DNA of 64,000 nucleotides, taken from positions 35,611-99,610 of the forward strand of contig JAPLKT010000041.1 in the NCBI GenBank assembly GCA_026387895.1, written 5' to 3'. This document shows positions 1 through 9,296 of the stretch, in pieces (the stretch's first letter is position 1; every line of letters starts with the position of its first letter). The position numbers and the translations under genes are program-made. Under the pieces are notes generated by a model, which saw only the letters and a program-made list of their open reading frames with translations, did no database searches and was not told the DNA's origin. This stretch comes from Gemmatimonadota bacterium (GTDB taxonomy: Bacteria; Gemmatimonadota; Gemmatimonadetes; Gemmatimonadales; Gemmatimonadaceae).

Positions 1-2
1 GC

Positions 3-650
3 GGATTACCGCCGCGTGCGACCCGCGCGCGCGCAGTCGTGGTAGCCACGGGGTACTTTGGCACGCCGAATCGGCTGTCGGTGCCGGGTGAGGATTTGCC
101 GCACGTGACCCACGAGTACCGCGAGGGGCACGAGGCCTTTCAGCGCACGGCGCTGGTCGTGGGCGGTGGAAACTCTGCGGTGGAAGCGGCGCTCGATCTG
201 TACCGTGCTGGGGCACAGGTCACGGTGGTCCATTTCGGGCCGACGTTCGACAAGAACATCAAGCCGTGGGTGCGTCCGGATTTCGAGGGTCGGGTAAAGG
301 ATGGCGACATCACGCTGCACTGGAACACGCGCGTGACGGCGATTGAGCCAGATGTCGTCACGGTGCAGCGGGATGGCGGGTCAGAGCGCCTTGCCGCGAA
401 GCACGTCTACCTGATGACTGGCTACACGCCGCGACCGGAGCTCTTGGCATCTGTAGGCGTGGTGCTCGACCCGGTGACAGGGGTGCCGCCGCATGATCCA
501 GCTACGATGGAGACGCCGACGCGGGGCGTGTTCATCGCTGGGGTGCTGGCGAGCGGTCTTGATGCCAACAAAATCTTCATTGAGAATGGCCGAGACCACG
601 GTCCGCTGATTGCGCAGGCCCTGTTGGAGCGGCGAGATTTCACTGTATGA
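3..650 (+). CDS. ypdA: YpdA-like FAD/NAD(P)-dependent (bacillithiol disulfide/thioredoxin) reductase, C-terminal part, 5' truncated by window
   Basis: Frame open from position 3; [11 protein letters not shown] and the second Rossmann motif [28 protein letters not shown]-terminal FIAGVLASG...NGRDHG. Confidence 0.75.
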   Translation, partial: GLPPRATRARAVVVATGYFGTPNRLSVPGEDLPHVTHEYREGHEAFQRTALVVGGGNSAVEAALDLYRAGAQVTVVHFGPTFDKNIKPWVRPDFEGRVKDGDITLHWNTRVTAIEPDVVTVQRDGGSERLAAKHVYLMTGYTPRPELLASVGVVLDPVTGVPPHDPATMETPTRGVFIAGVLASGLDANKIFIENGRDHGPLIAQALLERRDFTV

Positions 651-2029
651 GCGCATACCCTGACGTGATGGACACCCTCGTGTCGCTGGCCAAGCGACGC
701 GGCTTCATTTTTCAGTCGAGCGAGATCTACGGCGGCACCGGATCCGTGTGGGATTACGGCCCGCTTGGCGTCGAACTCAAGAACAATGTGAAGGCGCGCT
801 GGTGGCAGGCGATGGTGCGAGAACGCGACGACGTGGAAGGGCTCGATGCGGCCATCCTCATGCATCCCAAGGTGTGGGAGGCGAGTGGCCACGTGAGTGG
901 GTTCAGCGACCCGCTCGTGGACTGTAAGGCGTGCAAGGCTCGGTTCCGCGCCGACAAGATCAGTGAGGCTGTGTGTCCGCGGAAGCCGAGTAAGAAGCCC
1001 GGCGAGCACGGCGACTGCCAGCTGACCGAACCGCGCATGTTCAATCTGATGTTCAAGACGTTCATGGGCCCTGTCGAGGAATCGGCGGCGGTTGTGTATC
1101 TCCGCCCGGAGACGGCGCAGGGGATTTTCGTGAACTTCTTAAACGTGCAGCAGGCCACTCGGCAGAAGGTGCCCTTTGGTATTGCGCAGATCGGGAAGGC
1201 GTTCCGTAATGAGATCACGCCCGGAAATTTCACATTCCGAACGCGCGAGTTCGAGCAGATGGAGATGCAGTTCTTCGTTGAGCCCGGCACGGATATGGAG
1301 TGGTTTGAGCGCTGGAAGGCGGCGCGGCTGGAGTGGCACCTGGGGCTCGGTCTCTCGCGTGACCGCCTCGAGTTCCATCAGCACGAGCCGAACGAGCTCG
1401 CGCACTATGCGCGCGCAGCGTTCGACATCAATTTCGATTTCGGCGGCACGCTGGGCTTTCAGGAAATCGAAGGGGTGCACAATCGTTCGGATTTCGACCT
1501 GAAGCAGCATCAGGAGCACAGCGGCAAGCGCCTCGAGTATGTGGATCAAGCGGCGAACAAGCGGTACTTGCCGTATGTGATCGAGACGTCGGTCGGTGCC
1601 GATCGTGTGACGCTCGCGACGCTGGTGAATGCGCTGCGTGAAGAAGTGGTGCCTGGCGAGACCGAAGGGCGCACGCTGCTCGCGCTCCATCCGGCGATTG
1701 CCCCGATCAAGGCGGGTGTGTTTCCGTTGACGAAGAAGGACGGACAGCCCGAGATGGCGGAGAAGCTTGCGGCGGCGCTGCGCAAGAAATTCCCCGTGTT
1801 CTACGACGAAGCCGGTGCCATTGGGCGTCGGTATCGCCGTCAGGACGAAGCGGGCACTCCCTTTGGCATTACGATTGATCCCGCATCGACGGCCAATGAC
1901 GATGTGACGATCCGCTTCCGCGACGACATGGGGCAGATTCGTGTCTCGACCTCCAAGGTGGCCCAGGTGATCGGCGACTATTTGGCCGCGGACCACGCGA
2001 CCGCCGAGGCGTCGAAGGCGGGCGTGTAG
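647..2029 (+). CDS. glyS: glycyl-tRNA synthetase (single-chain, class II)
   Basis: [65 protein letters not shown] motif 2; ATGA overlap with the upstream gene. Confidence 0.95.
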   Translation: MSAYPDVMDTLVSLAKRRGFIFQSSEIYGGTGSVWDYGPLGVELKNNVKARWWQAMVRERDDVEGLDAAILMHPKVWEASGHVSGFSDPLVDCKACKARFRADKISEAVCPRKPSKKPGEHGDCQLTEPRMFNLMFKTFMGPVEESAAVVYLRPETAQGIFVNFLNVQQATRQKVPFGIAQIGKAFRNEITPGNFTFRTREFEQMEMQFFVEPGTDMEWFERWKAARLEWHLGLGLSRDRLEFHQHEPNELAHYARAAFDINFDFGGTLGFQEIEGVHNRSDFDLKQHQEHSGKRLEYVDQAANKRYLPYVIETSVGADRVTLATLVNALREEVVPGETEGRTLLALHPAIAPIKAGVFPLTKKDGQPEMAEKLAAALRKKFPVFYDEAGAIGRRYRRQDEAGTPFGITIDPASTANDDVTIRFRDDMGQIRVSTSKVAQVIGDYLAADHATAEASKAGV

Positions 2030-2032
2030 CCG

Positions 2033-3550
2033 GTGGACGAATCGGTATTGGGGCGGGTCCGGGAGCGCGGCGAGCGCTTCCTTGAGGAGATTTCCACCGA
2101 GTATCACGCGGCATCGGCAGGGCACAAGCCGGACGCCGTGCTGCAGCCGATTTACACCAAGCATCGCGAGGCGTTTGGTGACGAGGCGTTTGACACTGCA
2201 CTCTCGGTATATCGCTCGGCGGCTTCAGGGAGCGAGGACAATCGCTCCGCTCGCATGCTGCTCGACTGGCTGATTGAGTCGAGGAGCGGTCAGGTGCTTG
2301 CGCCGCTCGACGAGCGCGAGATGGCGTGGGAGAATAGCGCCGTTATTCGTTTGTCTGATGGAAACGTCGAGCCGTATCAGCGCGCGTCAATCACGATTGG
2401 CAACACGCGTGATGCGAGTGAGCGGCGCCGACTGGACGACGCACGTGCCTCGCTCGTGCAGGCCGAACTCGCGCCGATGCGGCAAGAGAAGCTCGAGCGG
2501 GAGCATGAGATTGTCGCGGCGATTGGGGTGGCTCCGACCTATAACGCGACGTTTGAAGCGCTCTCGGGAATTTCGCTTGAAGGCCTCCGAGCCGAGTGTG
2601 AAACGTTTCTGCGCGACACACAACCGATGTGGGACGATGTGCTCCCCGAACGCCTGAAGTCGGGACTCGGGATTCGTCCCGACGAGGCGACGCGCGCTGA
2701 TGCACTCGCGCTGATGCGTGTGCCGGAGTTTGACGGCGCCTTCCAGGCGAGCGAGATGGAGTGGGCGGTGCGTCGCCAGGTCACGGAGATGGGGATTAGC
2801 CCCGATGCCGATGGACGGGTGCGCTACGACACCGGCGAACGGGAAGGGAAGCGCTCGCGCGCGTTCTGTGCACCGGTGCGGATTCCCGATCTCGTGCACC
2901 TTGTGTTGCGTCCGCATGGCGGGCAGACCGATTGGCAGACGTTGCTCCACGAGTTGGGGCACGCGCTGCACTTTGCGAACATGGATTCGTCGCTCCCCTT
3001 TGAGTTCCGATGGTTGGGCGACAACTCTATTACTGAAGGCTACGCGATGCTCTTTGATCATCGCATGCAGGACGCGGGGTGGCTGGCGCGCTACTCGGGA
3101 CTCAGTAAGAGCGAGCTTCCGCGCTTTCTGCGCGCCGCGGGGTTTGAGGAGTTGCAGTTCCTGCGTCGCTATTCGGCCAAGCTGATCTACGAAGTGCAGT
3201 TGCACTCGGAGGGGGCGACCTGGAGTTCGCTGCCGGATCTATACGTGGAGACGCTCACAACGGCGACCGGATTTCGGTATCAGCGCGCCGACGCTTTCGT
3301 GGATGTGGACCCGCGATACTATGCCGTGCGATATTTACGGGCGTGGCAGCTGCAGTCGGTGCTCGCGGAGTCGTTGGTGGAGCGGTTCAACGACGATTGG
3401 TGGCGGAATCCGAAGGCGGGGCCGTTCCTCGTGCAAGAACTCTTCGCTCGTGGGCAGCGTGAGTCGGCGCAGGAGCAGGCGACTCGTGTGAGTGGGAAGC
3501 AGTTGTCGTTCGCGCCGCTTGTGCGGGCAATCGAACGGATGTTGACCTGA
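2033..3550 (+). CDS. M3-like HExxH zinc metallopeptidase (oligoendopeptidase-type)
   Basis: LLHELGHALHFANM with downstream SITEGYAMLFDHRM; soluble, no obvious signal peptide. Confidence 0.7.
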   Translation: MDESVLGRVRERGERFLEEISTEYHAASAGHKPDAVLQPIYTKHREAFGDEAFDTALSVYRSAASGSEDNRSARMLLDWLIESRSGQVLAPLDEREMAWENSAVIRLSDGNVEPYQRASITIGNTRDASERRRLDDARASLVQAELAPMRQEKLEREHEIVAAIGVAPTYNATFEALSGISLEGLRAECETFLRDTQPMWDDVLPERLKSGLGIRPDEATRADALALMRVPEFDGAFQASEMEWAVRRQVTEMGISPDADGRVRYDTGEREGKRSRAFCAPVRIPDLVHLVLRPHGGQTDWQTLLHELGHALHFANMDSSLPFEFRWLGDNSITEGYAMLFDHRMQDAGWLARYSGLSKSELPRFLRAAGFEELQFLRRYSAKLIYEVQLHSEGATWSSLPDLYVETLTTATGFRYQRADAFVDVDPRYYAVRYLRAWQLQSVLAESLVERFNDDWWRNPKAGPFLVQELFARGQRESAQEQATRVSGKQLSFAPLVRAIERMLT

Positions 3551-3558
3551 CTGGAGGA

Positions 3559-4431
3559 GTGACGATGCCGACGTTCTACCTGAATGGCCACTACGTGCCG
3601 CGCGAACAGGCGCTCATTCCCGTGGAAGATCGCGGGTTCATTTTCGGCGATGGTATCTACGAAGGGGTGCGCGCCGTTGAGGGCCGGCTGTACGAATGGG
3701 ATTTGCACGCCGAGCGGATGGTGCGCGGCCTGGCGGGGCTGCGGATCAAATTTGGCGTGGCCGAGGTCGAGGAGCTCCGTGGTGTGTGCGAACGATTGGT
3801 ACGCGAGAATGGTTTGGAGGATGCCGAGGCGTTCTTGTACCTACAGGTGACACGCGGGGTTGCTCCGCGCACGCACTATTTTCCGCCGGCCAGCACCACG
3901 CCGACGGTATTTGTGTCGGCGACGCGCTTTGTGGTCCCGCGTGCCATGCGCGACAACGGTTGCTCGGCGATCACCCACGAAGACATGCGCTGGTCGCGGT
4001 GCGACTGGAAGACGGTGAACTTGCTGGGCTCCGTGCTTGCGCGCGAATCGGCGCAGGAGGTCGGCGCGTACGAGGCCATTCTGCATCGGGATGGCGTCGT
4101 GACCGAGGGCGCGGCGACGAACGTGCTGGCGGTGATCGACGGAGTGTTGCGGACGCATCCGCTGACCCCGCAGATTTTGCCCGGCGTCACACGGATTGTG
4201 GTGATGTCGATCGTAGAGGAGCTTGGAATCGCGTATAGCGAGACCACATTTACGCTCGATGAGCTCGCGCGCGCGTCGGAAGTGATGCTCTGCGGCTCGA
4301 CGACCGACGTGACGCCCGTTGTGACCATCAATGGGTCGAAGGTCGGAAGCGGAACGCCGGGGCCGGTGACCACGCAGTTGCGCACCGCGTTCGAAGCGCG
4401 ACTCTACGCACTCGCTGCTGCGAGCCGCTGA
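3559..4431 (+). CDS. PLP-dependent class IV aminotransferase (D-amino-acid/branched-chain type)
   Basis: YLNGHYVPREQALIPVEDRGFIFGDGIYEGVRAVEGR; WKTVNLLGSVLARESAQEVGAYEAILHRDGVVTEGAATNV. Confidence 0.85.
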   Translation: MTMPTFYLNGHYVPREQALIPVEDRGFIFGDGIYEGVRAVEGRLYEWDLHAERMVRGLAGLRIKFGVAEVEELRGVCERLVRENGLEDAEAFLYLQVTRGVAPRTHYFPPASTTPTVFVSATRFVVPRAMRDNGCSAITHEDMRWSRCDWKTVNLLGSVLARESAQEVGAYEAILHRDGVVTEGAATNVLAVIDGVLRTHPLTPQILPGVTRIVVMSIVEELGIAYSETTFTLDELARASEVMLCGSTTDVTPVVTINGSKVGSGTPGPVTTQLRTAFEARLYALAAASR

Positions 4432-4449
4432 CCGAACGTTGGCATGTCG

Positions 4450-5508
4450 CTACCGCCGCAGCACCGTGCGGTAGCGGACGTCGCCCTCGGCGCTGATGAC
4501 CTGTACGAGGACTGAGTCCGCAGTCATGCTGAAGGCCATGAAGCCGGTGACGCTCTCCACGTAGCGCGTCGCCGGCGTTGCGTTGGTGCCTCGAGTTTCG
4601 GAGCCGGCACCGGAAATGAAGAACTGGGGTCCAGCGGTGTCGGGCGCGATGTGTTCTAGGTGATGCTCGTGGCCGCTGAGGAGTGCGGTGACGTGGTACT
4701 GTCGAAGTCGCGGCGCCAGGAACTGTTCGAATGGCGTGTTGGTGCCCCGGGGTCCGGAGCTGTACACGTGGTGATGCGTGACCACGAACTTCCACTGCGC
4801 CGTAGACGCCGAGAGGGTGCTGTCGAGCCACCGGCGCTGTGCTACGGTGTCGGCGCCCTTGAGCTGGGACGCGCCGTCTTCGCCGTCCTTAAGATTAAAG
4901 GGGTTGCTGTCCATCACCAGGAACTCAGCCTTCACCCCTGGGGCAACGTCGCGCGTGAAGCTGTAGAAGCGTGACGGCATGTGCCAGCGAGGCGTGCGCA
5001 GGCCGTATGCGACTTCGGCGTCTGGATTCTGGCGGTAATCATGGTTCCCGAGCGACGGATACCAGGGGACGCCGAGTGATGGAGCATCGTACACGGATTC
5101 GAACGATTTTTTGAACTGTGCGTCGTCGCCGGTTTTGACGCCGTCGGGATAGAAGTTGTCGCCAGCGGTAATAACGAACGCCGCGTGCAAGCTGCCGGCG
5201 GTGATACCCATCGCCCTCGCGACCTCGCGTTGAGCGCGATTGCCGCCTCGGCCCCAATCGCCAAGGACGAGGAAGGAGACGGCCCCTTGGGGGGCGGCGA
5301 GGGGGACCGGTGGCCGGACGGCGGCGGGGGTACAGCCGAGGGAGAAGGCGAGAGCGCCGGCGAGGGTGCCGGCGAGGGAGCCGGTGAGGACGCCAGCGAG
5401 TGCGCGCCCTGCGCGCCCTGCGCGCCCTACGGCGATTTGTACGGCCGACCGGGAGCGGTGGCCAAGGAGCGTGCTGCGCGCGAAATGGATCATGCCGGAA
5501 ACTACCAC
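4450..5508 (-). CDS. metallophosphoesterase (purple acid phosphatase-like), exported; alternative start at 5493
   Basis: VLGDWGRGG, GDNFYPDG, LGNHDY, VTHHHVYSSG, LLSGHEHHLEHI metal-binding motifs. Confidence 0.85.
   Translation of the reverse strand: MVVSGMIHFARSTLLGHRSRSAVQIAVGRAGRAGRALAGVLTGSLAGTLAGALAFSLGCTPAAVRPPVPLAAPQGAVSFLVLGDWGRGGNRAQREVARAMGITAGSLHAAFVITAGDNFYPDGVKTGDDAQFKKSFESVYDAPSLGVPWYPSLGNHDYRQNPDAEVAYGLRTPRWHMPSRFYSFTRDVAPGVKAEFLVMDSNPFNLKDGEDGASQLKGADTVAQRRWLDSTLSASTAQWKFVVTHHHVYSSGPRGTNTPFEQFLAPRLRQYHVTALLSGHEHHLEHIAPDTAGPQFFISGAGSETRGTNATPATRYVESVTGFMAFSMTADSVLVQVISAEGDVRYRTVLRR
5356..5428. repeat. Compound tandem repeat: four 12-bp units (gccggcgagggt-like, 5356-5403) followed by three exact 9-bp units gcgcgccct (5402-5428)
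   Basis: Read directly; encodes GRAGRAGRA + LAGVLTGSLAGTLAGAL in the N-terminus of the minus-strand phosphoesterase. Confidence 0.85.
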
Positions 5509-5587
5509 GGAATCGGCTCGTCGGGGACTCGTTTTTCACGTACATTTCGGTGTGCCTCGTCGCCGATATGCCACCCGCGCCGTTCCC

Positions 5588-6736
5588 GTGCCTCCTCCGG
5601 CACCCACTGCCTCTGACCATGAGCTGGCGGCGGTCCGCGAGCTGTTGCATGCGATGTTGCGCGCAGATCATCCGGAGGAGGTGTTTCAGCACGCACTGGA
5701 TCGCGTTGTTCCGTTGACTGGAGCGTCCTTCGCGTCGGTGTATCTCGTCGACGGGGCATCGGAGCTGATGCGGCTCGTGGCCGCTTGCAACTGGCCCGAG
5801 TCGATGCGACCGTGGCTTGGCACGGCGCGCGTGCGCGTCGGATTTGGTCCGAGCGGCGAGGCAGCCAGTGAGCGCCGAGCGATTGAAATTCCCGATGTTT
5901 TTGCGGACCCCGATCTTGAGGATTGGCATGAGGTCGCGCGCGAGCTCGGATTCCGTGCGATTGTGGCGTTACCGTTACAGTCTGGGACCCGGGTGCTCGG
6001 AACTGTGGCATTCTACTTTGGTGAATCGGGGACTGTTGCGGTCTCCGTGCGGCCGTTTCTGCGTACGGTCGCAGAGCTGCTCGCTGCGGCGGCGGATAAG
6101 GCGCAGCTGTTTGAGGAGCTCAGGCGCGCTGACGCGTCTGTGGCAGACACGAGTGCCGAACTCGCGCGTGCGGACGTAGCGGTGCTGGATGAGCGTCGTG
6201 AGCGTGAGGCGCTGGTGCTGGCGATTGCCGACGGTGTCGCGGAGTCGCATGCGACAAACACGGGGGTCGGGGTCACGGTCGAGGCCCTTGTCGACCTCGC
6301 GGCATCCCTCCGAGGGACGCTGAGGGCCGAGATAGAGGAGTTTGATCCGCGCGTGCCGCTTCGTGATGCCATGAAGCAGGCGACCGGGCTCCCCGAGGGG
6401 GTCGCCTTGATCGCCGAGGAGCCGGTGCTTGCGCTGCCTCCGATGTGTAGCGACCGACAGAAAATCGCACGTACTCTAGTTACCTTTCTCGAGGCGGCGT
6501 ATCGGTCGTCTGGGGTGGCTGAAGTACGGGCGGCGATTCAGGTGGCCAGCGGTTCGGCCGTGTATCGCGTTTCGGGCGGTGAGAGCGCTCCGAGCGCGTT
6601 CGGTATGGCGGTGGCGCGATCGACCGCCGAGGCGTTGGGTGGGCGAGTTCTCCCTGATCCAAACGGGGGCTTTCGGTTGGAGCTTCCGATGCAGTGCCCG
6701 GTGGGTGGAACCCCGCCGGTTCCGGATGGTGTCTGA
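5588..6736 (+). CDS. GAF-domain protein with degenerate histidine-kinase-like ATPase C-terminus (GTG start 5588 or 5552 rather than 5240)
   Basis: GAF-like ASVYLVDGASELMRLVAACNWPE...IVALPLQSGTRVLGTVAFYF; C-terminus FGMAVARSTAEALGGRVLPDPNGGFRLELPM resembles the HATPase_c tail. The 5240 start would overlap the divergent gene. Confidence 0.65.
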   Translation: MPPPAPTASDHELAAVRELLHAMLRADHPEEVFQHALDRVVPLTGASFASVYLVDGASELMRLVAACNWPESMRPWLGTARVRVGFGPSGEAASERRAIEIPDVFADPDLEDWHEVARELGFRAIVALPLQSGTRVLGTVAFYFGESGTVAVSVRPFLRTVAELLAAAADKAQLFEELRRADASVADTSAELARADVAVLDERREREALVLAIADGVAESHATNTGVGVTVEALVDLAASLRGTLRAEIEEFDPRVPLRDAMKQATGLPEGVALIAEEPVLALPPMCSDRQKIARTLVTFLEAAYRSSGVAEVRAAIQVASGSAVYRVSGGESAPSAFGMAVARSTAEALGGRVLPDPNGGFRLELPMQCPVGGTPPVPDGV

Positions 6737-6772
6737 CCATCAGCAATCTGAACTTTTCGACGAGAACGTCTC

Positions 6773-7066
6773 GTGGCCAATCAGCAGCGTAATCGCACTT
6801 TGCAGCAGGCACGTACCACGCTTGGTGGTGCCGAAGTCCTCGCTTCCGCCCGCGAGTTTTTCTCGCGCGAGTCGGGGATTTATTCCGCCTTCTTGGACAA
6901 GCAAGGGCCGACCTTCGTCAATCTTCGCGGCTTGGGTGGCGAGGAGATCGTCGTGGGCGTGAGCGACGCGCCGGGGGGTACTGCGGTGACGGCGTCGTCG
7001 TACATGTTCGACCAGCAGGTGGCGCGCTTCTTGGCGTCGCTGCCGCCCACCGCGGTGACCGCATGA
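6773..7066 (+). CDS. small conserved-looking protein of unknown function
   Basis: 97 aa ORF; its stop overlaps the next start (ATGA). Confidence 0.6.
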   Translation: MANQQRNRTLQQARTTLGGAEVLASAREFFSRESGIYSAFLDKQGPTFVNLRGLGGEEIVVGVSDAPGGTAVTASSYMFDQQVARFLASLPPTAVTA

Positions 7067-7401
7067 GCGCTATCGAGGTGAAGCGTCCCTTTGTGACCGC
7101 ACTGCGGAGCCGTCCTGGCATTATCCGCGTGGGCGATGGCGCGGCGCGCATGACCGTGCGCGTTCAGCTGGAGGAACGGTGGGAGACACTGGCGTTCGAC
7201 ACTGCGTCCGAGTCGCCGGTGCTCGCGCTGAAGCATGCGGCGCTCGCGCACTTTGGTCAGGCTGATGTGCCGGCTGAGGATTTTGTGCTGAAGCTGCGCG
7301 GCGTTGAGATCCTGGATGAGCAGGAGTCGCTCGCGTCCGCAACGGCACGGGATGGATCGACGTTTCTGCTCGCGTTCCGCCGTCGGCGTCCGGTTCGCTG
7401 A
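7063..7401 (+). CDS. small protein with probable ubiquitin-like beta-grasp fold
   Basis: MTVRVQLEERWETLAFDTASESPVLALKHAALAHFG...DFVLKLRGVEILDEQESLASATARDGSTFLLAFRRRRPVR matches the strand-helix-strand order and hydrophobic pattern of ubiquitin-like domains. Confidence 0.6.
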   Translation: MSAIEVKRPFVTALRSRPGIIRVGDGAARMTVRVQLEERWETLAFDTASESPVLALKHAALAHFGQADVPAEDFVLKLRGVEILDEQESLASATARDGSTFLLAFRRRRPVR

Positions 7402-7403
7402 TT

Positions 7404-8423
7404 GTGACGGGGAGCCCCTCGCGTCCGCTGGCTGAGCGCGAGGCGCTCTTGGAAGCGGCTGGTCGGCTTCGCGCCGAGGTCGCCAAGGCCATTGTGGGGC
7501 AGCACGATGTGCTCGACGAGATCCTCATGGGGCTCGTCGCTGGCGGGCATGTGTTGCTCGTCGGTGTGCCTGGTCTGGCGAAAACAATGATGATTCGCGC
7601 GGTGGCCGAGGCAATGCAGCTCGACTTCCGTCGTATTCAGTTCACTCCGGATCTCGTGCCCAGCGATATCACGGGGACGGAACTGCTGGAAGAAGACGCA
7701 AAGACCGGACAGCGGAGTTTTCGATTCGTGCGGGGGCCGGTGTTTGCGAACATCGTACTCGCCGACGAAATCAACCGTGCGCCACCGCGCACGCAGGCTG
7801 CGTTGCTTGAGGCGATGCAGGAACATCGGGTGACCGCCGCTGGGCAGACGATGCGCCTGCCCGAGCCGTTCTTCGTGCTCGCGACGCAAAATCCGATTGA
7901 GCAGGAAGGGACGTATCCGTTGCCGGAAGCGCAGCTTGATCGGTTTTTGTTTGATGTGCGTATTGGGTATCCTAGCGCAGACGAAGAAGTCGCGATCTTG
8001 CGTGCGACGACGGGGCGCGAGCGGGTGCCGCTGACGCCGGTGCTCACCGGCGAAGAAACGCGCGCGCTCCAGCAGATGACCCGCGACGTGGCCGCGTCGG
8101 ATGCGGCGTTGCGCTACGCGGCGTCGCTCGCGCGTGCGACCCGCCCGGACGACAGCACCGCGACGGATCTCGTGAAGCGGTACGTCCGATGGGGCGCGGG
8201 GCCGCGTGCTGGTCAGGCGCTGATTTTGGGGGCGAAGGCGGCTGCCTTGTTGGCGGGACGCCTTGCGGTCGCGCCGGAGGACATCCGTCGGGTGGCGCGT
8301 CCGGTGCTCCGGCATCGCGTGCTTCCGAACTTCGCCGCTGAGGCGGAGGGTGTGACGTCGGAGCGTGTGGTGGAGGATTTGCTGGACCGCGTGACGCCGC
8401 CACGCAGCGATCTGTCGGTATAG
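7404..8423 (+). CDS. MoxR-family AAA+ ATPase
   Basis: GHVLLVGVPGLAKTMMIRAVAEAM Walker A; VLADEINRAPPRTQAALLEAMQEHRVT Walker B; ATQNPIEQEGTYPLPEAQLDRF. Confidence 0.95.
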   Translation: MTGSPSRPLAEREALLEAAGRLRAEVAKAIVGQHDVLDEILMGLVAGGHVLLVGVPGLAKTMMIRAVAEAMQLDFRRIQFTPDLVPSDITGTELLEEDAKTGQRSFRFVRGPVFANIVLADEINRAPPRTQAALLEAMQEHRVTAAGQTMRLPEPFFVLATQNPIEQEGTYPLPEAQLDRFLFDVRIGYPSADEEVAILRATTGRERVPLTPVLTGEETRALQQMTRDVAASDAALRYAASLARATRPDDSTATDLVKRYVRWGAGPRAGQALILGAKAAALLAGRLAVAPEDIRRVARPVLRHRVLPNFAAEAEGVTSERVVEDLLDRVTPPRSDLSV

Positions 8424-8426
8424 CGC

Positions 8427-9296
8427 ATGGCGGTCGGCCCGTACGGCGCGCTCCTAGAGTCCGTGCGTGGCGTACGCTGGCCCGCGCGGCGCTCGGTGGC
8501 TGGTGGTGCGCCCGGCGCACATGTGGCGCGCAGTCGCGGGGTGGCAACGGAGTTCGTCGAGTATCGCCCGTACCGGCAGGGCGATGATCCGAAGCGGATC
8601 GACTGGAAGTTGCTCGCGCGCAGTGATCGCGCGTTTATCCGTCTGGCGCCGGACCGTGCCGTGCTCGGCACCCTTATCATCGTCGATGCGTCGGCGTCGA
8701 TGGATTTCCCCAAGGATGCTGCCGATGTGGGCGTGCGGTCGAAATGGCGGTGCGCGCGCGAAATTGCGGTCGGGTGTGTGGCAATCGCGCACGCGGGAGC
8801 GGACCCGGTGGGACTTGCCGTGATTGGCGGCGGCGGCGTGGCGCGGCTCACGCCTCGTACGCGACGGGGGGTTGTGGCCGAGGCGGCCCGTACGCTCGAT
8901 GCGCTGATGCCTTCGGGGGCGGCGGCGCTCGACCAGGGGTTCATTGGAGCACCGGCACGCGTGCTTGTCGTGACTGATTGTCTTGGTGACTTGGACGTGC
9001 TGGTGAACACGGCGCGGGCGCATGTGGCGGGCGGTGGCGAGGTATTCGTGGCGCATGTGGTGTCGCGCCGCGAGCTTGATCCCGCGCCCGGGGCGCAGCT
9101 CGCGGTCGATCCGGAGGACGTGTCGGTGGAACGGCCGCTGACCGACGAAACGCGCACGGCGTATCGTGACGCGTTTGCTGGGTGGCGACGGGAGACGGCA
9201 CGACGCTGGCGCGACGCGGGTGTTGGGTATTCCGAGATTTGCGACGACGATCCGATGGACGTCGCGATCCGCACGATCGTAGCGCCCGTCGCATGA
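8427..9296 (+). CDS. DUF58 domain protein
   Basis: VEYRPYRQGDDPKRIDWKLLARSDRAFIR signature; DASASMDF VWA-like MIDAS. Confidence 0.92.
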   Translation: MAVGPYGALLESVRGVRWPARRSVAGGAPGAHVARSRGVATEFVEYRPYRQGDDPKRIDWKLLARSDRAFIRLAPDRAVLGTLIIVDASASMDFPKDAADVGVRSKWRCAREIAVGCVAIAHAGADPVGLAVIGGGGVARLTPRTRRGVVAEAARTLDALMPSGAAALDQGFIGAPARVLVVTDCLGDLDVLVNTARAHVAGGGEVFVAHVVSRRELDPAPGAQLAVDPEDVSVERPLTDETRTAYRDAFAGWRRETARRWRDAGVGYSEICDDDPMDVAIRTIVAPVA

